A stretch of DNA of 14,398 bases from DASVSE01 sp036399715 (GTDB lineage: Bacteria; Bacteroidota; Rhodothermia; Rhodothermales; Rubricoccaceae): positions 1 through 14,398 of the forward strand of contig DASWMO010000277.1 in the NCBI GenBank assembly GCA_036399715.1. The letters run 5' to 3'. The notes beneath the pieces were generated by a model. It saw nothing but the letters and a program-made list of their open reading frames with translations. It was not told the DNA's origin and did no database searches. The position numbers and the translations under genes are program-made. Shown here one piece after another: positions 7,101 to 11,521 of the stretch. Within the stretch, counting starts at the first letter, position 1; each line of letters begins with the position of its first letter.

Positions 7101-10012
7101 CGATGTCCCGTCACCTGTCCTCCCTCGGCGGGCCCGACGCCGACACGGTTCGGCGCGGCGGCGTGGAGGAGGGCGGCCCGGCCATCCTCATCGGGAACCG
7201 CGTTGGGGTGTCGGCCGCGGGCGGCGCGCTCCCCAACGGCGCGGCGTTCGTGCCCGACCCGAACTTCCCGGAGATGGAGAACGGCGGCGGCGTCCTCGCC
7301 TTCCTCGGCGAGTCGTACCTGCTGTGGAACGTGCTGGCGGGCAACGTCGGCGACGGGGTCGGCGTTTACGACGCCCGGGTCCCCGAGCTGGAGGGCCAGA
7401 CCGTCGCCCACGTCGTCGGCAACTTCATCGGCGTATCGACGACAGCCACCGGGGCGTCGCTCGACCTCCCCAACACGCGCGACGGCGTTTACAACCTCGG
7501 CGGGGACGTGCGCGTGGGGCTGCAGCCCGCGGGGGGCGGAATCCCCACGCCCGGCGGGGACTTAAGGAACCTTGTCTGGAACAACGGCCGCAACGGGGTC
7601 ACGACGGCCGGGTTCGGCCGGCTCTACGTCGCAAACGGCTCGTTCCGCGGGAATGGCGCGCTCGGGATCGACGCCGGCATCGCCGGGCCGAATGGCCCGG
7701 GCGTCCCGCCGGGCTTCCTCCTCCCGCCGGGCGTGTTCAACCCCACGCTCCTGGTGGCGGATGGCGACTCCACGCTCCGCCTCCCTACCCGGACGCCCCC
7801 CGCAACCGAGGAGGGCGGGACAGTCCAGCATCACGTCGAGGTCTACTTCTCCGGCGCCTGCGACGCGTCCGGCTACGGCGAGGGCCTCGCGTCGATCGCG
7901 GCGCGGACGGCGGCGCCCGAGAGCGACGCCGTCGTCGAGATCCCGCTGAACGCGGCGAGCGGCTACTTCCGCCGGCTCGCGGCCCTCGGCGTCTACCTCA
8001 CGGCCACGGTCACCCAGGAGCTCTCCCCCGGCGGCGGGCTCGCGCCGGTCTTCCGCACGAGCGAGTTCAGCGAGTGCGTTCGCCTGGCCCTCCCCGAGGA
8101 TGTCACAGAGGCCGACGTAGCCGATGGCGACACGGGGCCCGTCCTCGACGGGGCGGGCGTAGACGTGGACGTGACCGACAACACGGCCGGAACAGTCGCT
8201 CGCGGCCATTCATCGCACCTCGTAGGCGGGACCCTCTACGCCTCGCGACACCACGTCGTCCCCGATCAGAACGTGTTCGCCGGTACGGCGACGAGCCCCG
8301 ACGGCGTGACCGTCGCGCCCGACACAGTCGCCACTCGGTACTGGACGCTCGCCGCCACCGGTCTCTCCGGCGTGACCTACACCGCCTGCCTCGACGCGTC
8401 GGGACTTTCTGCTCCACCCACCACGTTCGTCGTCCTCCAGCGCACGCGCATCGGGACGCGCTGGGCAGCCCACGACGCCAGCATCGACGCTGGCTCCGGG
8501 CGGATCTGCGCCTCCGGCCTAACCGCCTTTGGGGACCTTGCGCTCGGGGCCCGGTCCGCTGTCGCCGTCGCCGTGTCTGTCGTGGACGGGCAGCGGGGGT
8601 GGCGGATGCTCTCGGCCCCTCTCGCCGGCCTCACCGTCGGCGGTCTTGCCGCCCGGAACCTCGTCCAGGGAGTGCCCGGCTTCTACCCCGACGCCGGGAC
8701 GAACCTCTACACCGGGTTCGACGGCGCGGCGTACGTCGTCCCGTCGGGCGGATCGGAGGCGCTCTTGCCTGGGCACGGGTTCTTCTGGCAGCTCTACGAC
8801 CTCGATCTCGACCCCGGCGGCCCGAGCGTCAGCCGGTCGCTCCCGATGACGCTTGCGCTCGGCGGCGACGCGCCCCCGACCGAGGTCGTCGTCCCGCTCC
8901 ACACGGCGGGGGAGGGGTGGAACCTCGTCGGAAACCCGTTCCCGTTCGAGATCGACCTCTCAGGGATCGGGATGTGGGCCGAAGGCGGGGCGCTCGCGAG
9001 CTACGTCGGCCAGGTGTGGGACCCCAATGCCGGCTCCACCGGATCCTACGTCCCGACGACGCTTCTCGGCGACCAGCTCCCCGTGTGGTCCGGCATGTTC
9101 GTCGAGAACGCTGACGCCGACGCGCTCCGGGTCCCGTCCTCGGCCGCGGTGCCCCCGGCCCCAGCGCAGCCGGACGACCCGGACGACGTGGTGGAGGCGC
9201 CCCGGCTCATCGCCTTCGAACTCGCGGGCACGACGTCGTCCGGAGCTCCACTCGTCGACCGAGCCCTCGTGGCCGTATTCCGGGACGGGGCCGGTGAGGG
9301 ATGGGACTCCTGGGACGCCCGGAAGCTGGTCCCGCTCGGGTCGCCATACCTGACTGCGGCCTTCGTGGGCGAGCGCGGCGGCCAGACTGTCCTCAAGGCT
9401 CAGGACAGCCGCGCGCGAGACGCCGCCTCGTTCGACGTCCCCCTCGTCGTGGAGGCCGTCGGGACAGGCCCTGAGCTTACGCTCCGCTGGAGCCAGATCG
9501 AGCGCGTCCCATCGTCGTGGAGACTCACCCTCCGCGACCTCGTGACCGGGACGGAGGTGGACCTCCGCACCGCGAACGAGTACGCCTTCGAAGTCGAGCC
9601 GTCGGCCTGGGCGGGCCCGACGAACATCATCATGTCTCTGCCGACGCCCCACACGCTCGTGGTGGGCGCAGACGCGCTGGCCACTATGAACCGGTTCGTC
9701 CTCCACGTGGAGACGAACGCTGTCGTGGCAAACGAGCTCGACACTCCGACAGTCTTCGCACTTGCGGCCCCGGCCCCGAATCCGACCACTGGTGCAGCCG
9801 TGGTGAGCTTCGACGTGCCCGAGACGTCGGCCGTGTCGGTCGCGGTCTACGACCTGCTCGGCCGCCGGGTGGCAGTGCTCGCGCAGGGTCAGGTCGCCGC
9901 TGGTCGCCACGCGTCGCGCCTGGAGGCGGGCGCGCTCGCACCGGGCGTCTACGTGGTCCGGATGCAGGCCGGGACGTTCTCGGCGACGCGCCGGGTGACG
10001 GTGGTGCGCTAG
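4187..10012 (+). CDS. Giant secreted HAF propeller / CSLREA / parallel beta-helix protein with T9SS type A domain
   Basis: A 1941-aa modular surface protein. Residues 1-24 (MPTLARALGALLVAALAAAP then SAAQ) are a signal peptide and set the start at 4187. Residues about 30-385 carry seven HAF-type SxDG motifs (SHDGRVLVGYE, SADGAVVAGHF, SPDGTVVAGHC), with conserved cysteine pairs, suggesting a seven-bladed propeller. Residues about 389-445 are CSLREA-like, with CTLRAAI at 418. Residues about 500-1170 form a right-handed parallel beta-helix, with at least eight turns of the type GNYIGxxxxG and NVISGN/NVIGG. Residues about 1215-1470 are beta-rich with few recognisable motifs. Residues about 1471-1850 contain GWRMLSAPLAG and GEGWNLVGNPFPF, typical of T9SS-linked C-terminal regions. 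Residues 1857-1941 are the type A sorting domain (APAPNPTTG, VYDLLGRRVAVL, APGVYVVR). Beta-helix folds in such proteins often bind or cut polysaccharide, but no catalytic residues can be assigned. Secreted to the cell surface; adhesin or glycan-contacting role is inference. Gene 2 is its truncated tandem copy. Confidence 0.95.
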   Translation: MPTLARALGALLVAALAAAPSAAQTGITPIHPSAGASDIVLLDISHDGRVLVGYETLGPYSAEQVSRSVHWEDGALTVIPGIPSGTTGNQARAVSADGRAVFGQWASPLTWPTSGGIYRWTADSVSQSPTWADIDVRGASADGLTAVAMADIDFDGLTYRRPVVWNAPTGAWSVIASPNGQGGMAHGASADGAVVAGHFDDNQVFRSAGGGVALLSGMPYGGQAGWGAVTLSDDGRTIHASGMTGQTIPWPGGGEAHVRAVMRWRDGVTTTLPMVGGAPSLAMYECETTAASPDGTVVAGHCIGEDGEDNNYPSVIWREGQPPRFLRDILEDEYGLDLAGWDFECEDGGVATAACFVFGIADGGAALVGRAVYNGQPVAYRVGLSASEITVNETGDEPDADVEDEACDADPAEPGEQCTLRAAIETANAEAGDDRVVFDFSDEEGLVDVETIALGSALPEVSEPVEIEAAAPPETPLRGAAPQPLVVVDGGDAIENGLVLTAGESTVRGMAFVGFTGAAIRIEGPGGNTVEGNYLGVDPDGVTLRGNTYGVHIDGSRENTVGGDTEAARNVIGVPPSPAGTPLGELAAGVFIDGDAADANSIVGNYIGVTADGTAMLADVAARRSGVGVLITGADSTVIGGAAQASGQAPGNVISGLALGVAVSHVTGDAQFAAAFDTRIAGNHIGTNAVGADSLSNGTGVLLLGGALFTTVGGASAAEGNVISGNQGAGIQMTDGGSAGEPIPPIGSQIVGNTIGLAAGGLAPLGNQVGVSAGGEATGSGGQSPGVRGVAIGEPDYPRNLIGGNRLMQIFVAGAGYGDYAGPDATPEQIALSYVYVRNNYIGLLANGQVALSGTDRTPLGVLVAGGARAVIGSENGRNVIGGHQVGVYLVSRKNLVFSNYIGTDPTGLQPRPNLYGLFMTGSDNLVGRPPADGQPYTGEYVLAWGNLVSGNENAGMALAPGIPVPIPGGEAMSRHLSSLGGPDADTVRRGGVEEGGPAILIGNRVGVSAAGGALPNGAAFVPDPNFPEMENGGGVLAFLGESYLLWNVLAGNVGDGVGVYDARVPELEGQTVAHVVGNFIGVSTTATGASLDLPNTRDGVYNLGGDVRVGLQPAGGGIPTPGGDLRNLVWNNGRNGVTTAGFGRLYVANGSFRGNGALGIDAGIAGPNGPGVPPGFLLPPGVFNPTLLVADGDSTLRLPTRTPPATEEGGTVQHHVEVYFSGACDASGYGEGLASIAARTAAPESDAVVEIPLNAASGYFRRLAALGVYLTATVTQELSPGGGLAPVFRTSEFSECVRLALPEDVTEADVADGDTGPVLDGAGVDVDVTDNTAGTVARGHSSHLVGGTLYASRHHVVPDQNVFAGTATSPDGVTVAPDTVATRYWTLAATGLSGVTYTACLDASGLSAPPTTFVVLQRTRIGTRWAAHDASIDAGSGRICASGLTAFGDLALGARSAVAVAVSVVDGQRGWRMLSAPLAGLTVGGLAARNLVQGVPGFYPDAGTNLYTGFDGAAYVVPSGGSEALLPGHGFFWQLYDLDLDPGGPSVSRSLPMTLALGGDAPPTEVVVPLHTAGEGWNLVGNPFPFEIDLSGIGMWAEGGALASYVGQVWDPNAGSTGSYVPTTLLGDQLPVWSGMFVENADADALRVPSSAAVPPAPAQPDDPDDVVEAPRLIAFELAGTTSSGAPLVDRALVAVFRDGAGEGWDSWDARKLVPLGSPYLTAAFVGERGGQTVLKAQDSRARDAASFDVPLVVEAVGTGPELTLRWSQIERVPSSWRLTLRDLVTGTEVDLRTANEYAFEVEPSAWAGPTNIIMSLPTPHTLVVGADALATMNRFVLHVETNAVVANELDTPTVFALAAPAPNPTTGAAVVSFDVPETSAVSVAVYDLLGRRVAVLAQGQVAAGRHASRLEAGALAPGVYVVRMQAGTFSATRRVTVVR
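5435..5491 (+). repeat. 57-nt block identical to gene 2 (copy in gene 3)
   Basis: Partner of 3881-3937, encoding the CTLRAAI core of the CSLREA-like segment. It sits at the boundary between the propeller and the beta-helix, exactly where the two paralogues stop being comparable shortly downstream. Confidence 0.88.
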
Positions 10013-10080
10013 CCGAGCCGGGCACAGCCAGGACGCACGCGGTGCAGGACTCCGCGCTGCGCACACGTCGTGGCAGATAT

Positions 10081-10302
10081 CATACCGACCTCCACTTAGA
10101 CTCCTGCCTGCTCTGCAATGCAAGGCTCGTCGTCATCTCGCATAATCATCCGTCCGGCAACCCTGAGCCGAGCCGCGAGGACGTCGCCGTGACGAATCAG
10201 CTCGTCGACGCGGGGAAGCTTATGGGCGCCCCGTCCACGACCATCTCATCCTCGCGGGCCACGGCCCGTGCAAGAGCCTCGCCGAGCGCGGGCTGATGTT
10301 AC
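10081..10302 (+). pseudogene. RadC / JAB-domain remnant C, JAMM motif intact, one-base frameshift
   Basis: From 10081 the frame reads HTDLHLDSCLLCNARLVVIS, HNHPSGNPEPSRED, VAVTNQLVDAGKLMG. This contains the full JAMM signature HxH, seven residues, S, two residues, D. At 10228-10233 one base is missing; one frame over the family ending continues as VHDHLILAGHGPCKSLAERGLM. Restoring a single base gives about 74 continuous RadC C-terminal residues. No RadC N-terminal helix-hairpin-helix region is readable between here and the gene 3 stop 68 nt upstream, so the copy is also 5'-truncated. It is the best preserved of the three remnants and shares DNA words with remnant B. It lies between the 3' ends of gene 3 and gene 4. 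Whether any peptide is made is unknown; a frame open from within gene 3 covers the first part, but probably by chance. Confidence 0.85.
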
Positions 10303-10308
10303 AGGCCT

Positions 10309-10347
10309 GTGGTGGCCCGGGAGATGCGTCGGCTCCCGGGCCACCAC
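10309..10347. terminator. 15-bp perfect inverted repeat between convergent genes
   Basis: GTGGTGGCCCGGGAG (10309-10323) and CTCCCGGGCCACCAC (10333-10347) are exact reverse complements around a 9-nt loop. The site lies just after RadC remnant C and 33 nt beyond the gene 4 stop on the other strand, a typical place for a bidirectional transcription terminator. There is no T-tract on either side, so it may instead be a 3' mRNA-stabilising hairpin, or a protein-binding palindrome. Confidence 0.7.
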
Positions 10348-10380
10348 GCCGTGGCAGAGCTGCTCCAACACCCTGCGGAG

Positions 10381-11124
10381 TCAGTGGGCGACCGTCACAC
10401 GACGGACGACCGTCGCCCGGCCGGCCTCCAAACGGACGACGTAGACGCCTGGGGCGAGCCGGCCCGCTTCCAGACGGCTCTCGTGCGGCCCCGCGGCTTG
10501 CTCGCCGCGGGCGAGCACAGCCACCTCGCGACCGAGCACGTCGTAGACGGCCAACAACACGGGGCCCGCATCCGGCAGATCGTAGCGGATGCGGGTGCCG
10601 GCGGGGCCGACCGGGACCGGGGCGAGCGTGAGCGTGAGCCCCACCGACGCCCCCGGCTCGGACGGCACCGGATCGAGCCCGGGCGCGTAGAGCTGCCCGT
10701 AGACGCCGGGGGCGTATTCGCCGTCCTGCTCGTAGCTCGACCACACGACGACGAAGTCGCCGTCGGCGTCCATCGCCACCGACGGGTTGGTCTGGGCGTT
10801 CGCCGTGGTCGTGTTGTTGACCCGGAACTCCGAGCCGAGCGGATCGCCGGCCGAGCCGTACCGCTGGGCGTAGACCCCGTCGCCCGAGCCGTCCTAGCCG
10901 CGGCTCGCCCAGGCGACGACGAAGTCGCCGTCGGCGTCCATCGCGACCGAACTGGCGTCTTGGTAGTCCGTCGTATACGTGTTGACCCGGAACTCGGTGC
11001 CGACCGGGATCGGCGCCTGGGCACGAGCGGGTACGGACAGAGAGATGGCAACGAGCACGGCCGTCACGACCGGACCCACGCGTCGGAAGGCGCGAAACGG
11101 ACGGGGGGCTGAGGAAGGGACCAT
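10381..11124 (-). pseudogene. Short T9SS-secreted repeat protein interrupted by an in-frame TAG
   Basis: The minus-strand ATG at 11124 starts a signal peptide (basic residues 8-15, hydrophobic VVTAVLVAISL, then PARAQ ending at residue 36). Two repeats follow, of the known type FRVN...SVAMDADGDFVVxW...GQDGSGxGVYAQRY. The first copy reads SRG, a TAG stop at 10896-10894 (codon 77), then DGSGDGVYAQRY; the family has Gln there, so CAG to TAG is a one-base nonsense change. The same frame then runs on without further stops to 10381: second repeat, then a T9SS type A domain (residues about 163-247: VYDVLGREVAVL, AAGPHESRLEAG, APGVYVVR). The domain's usual NP motif is altered to LAPVPVGP. Only 247 codons in all, short for this class. 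The frame is also open upstream to 11346, without a second signal peptide. Either a fresh pseudogene or a sequencing error. Confidence 0.85.
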
Positions 11125-11521
11125 AGGAGAGCGTATAGAGGGGCCGAACAGGCGGGTTGTCGTGACGAGCCAAACATCGTACCACCAGCAACCGGGGGCA
11201 ATGGAGGCGGTGAGGGGCGTGAGACCGGCCGCTGGCTTAACTAACGATGCGCACGCCGCGCACGCAGCGGTCACCGTGCGACCCGTGCGAGTCGTCTCGC
11301 GCACGAAGCGAATCACGTCCTCGACCGATGGTTTGGACTGGCTCATGCGCGGCAGAACAGGTAGCCGCTCACCGGCAGCACGGCGATCGAGTGCCGCGGT
11401 GGCTTAGCCCGACCGGCATCACTGGTGGCCGCCGCTGCGCCGGTGGTGCCCGGGCATGCCGCGAGGGTGAGGAGGAAGGGGGCCCATCGCATAGGGGCCG
11501 CCCTGCTTACGCGCCTGCCCG
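11125..11521. other. Gap between genes 4 and 5
   Basis: About 400 bases between two minus-strand T9SS genes. It contains the possible 49-aa lipoprotein ORF (11492-11343) and, from ATG 11346, an upstream extension of the gene 4 frame (SQSKPSVEDVIRFVRETTRT and on) that I do not recognise. The DNA is less biased in third positions than the neighbouring genes. No RadC remnant is found here, unlike the gaps on the plus strand. Confidence 0.4.
11343..11492 (-). CDS. Possible 49-aa lipoprotein or broken secreted-protein start
   Basis: The minus-strand ATG at 11492 encodes MRWAPFLLTLAACPGTTG and continues to a TGA at 11345-11343, 49 aa in total. The start has Arg2, a hydrophobic run and LAAC at residues 10-13, a fitting lipobox for signal peptidase II with Cys13 as the lipidated residue. 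The rest is Ala/Pro-rich and unremarkable, ending GYLFCRA. Its stop overlaps the ATG at 11346 (ATGA), an arrangement seen in coupled genes, but that downstream frame is of uncertain reality. It begins 30 nt after the gene 5 stop on the same strand. It could be a genuine small lipoprotein, the orphaned signal peptide of a deleted secreted protein, or chance. Confidence 0.35.
   Translation of the reverse strand: MRWAPFLLTLAACPGTTGAAAATSDAGRAKPPRHSIAVLPVSGYLFCRA

Noticed and set aside
7324..9114. Long overlapping frames inside gene 3, such as 7324-9114 (+) and 5615-7411 (-), and inside genes 1 and 2 (1232-2152 +, 2537-3751 -)
   Set aside because: They are Arg/Pro/Gly-rich with no domain or signal peptide. 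In very GC-rich DNA the alternative frames of real genes lack stops, so these are shadows.
10894..10896. Programmed TAG readthrough or pyrrolysine in gene 4
   Set aside because: The aligned family residue is Gln and one base change explains it; no recoding signal was seen. Simple nonsense mutation or error is more likely.
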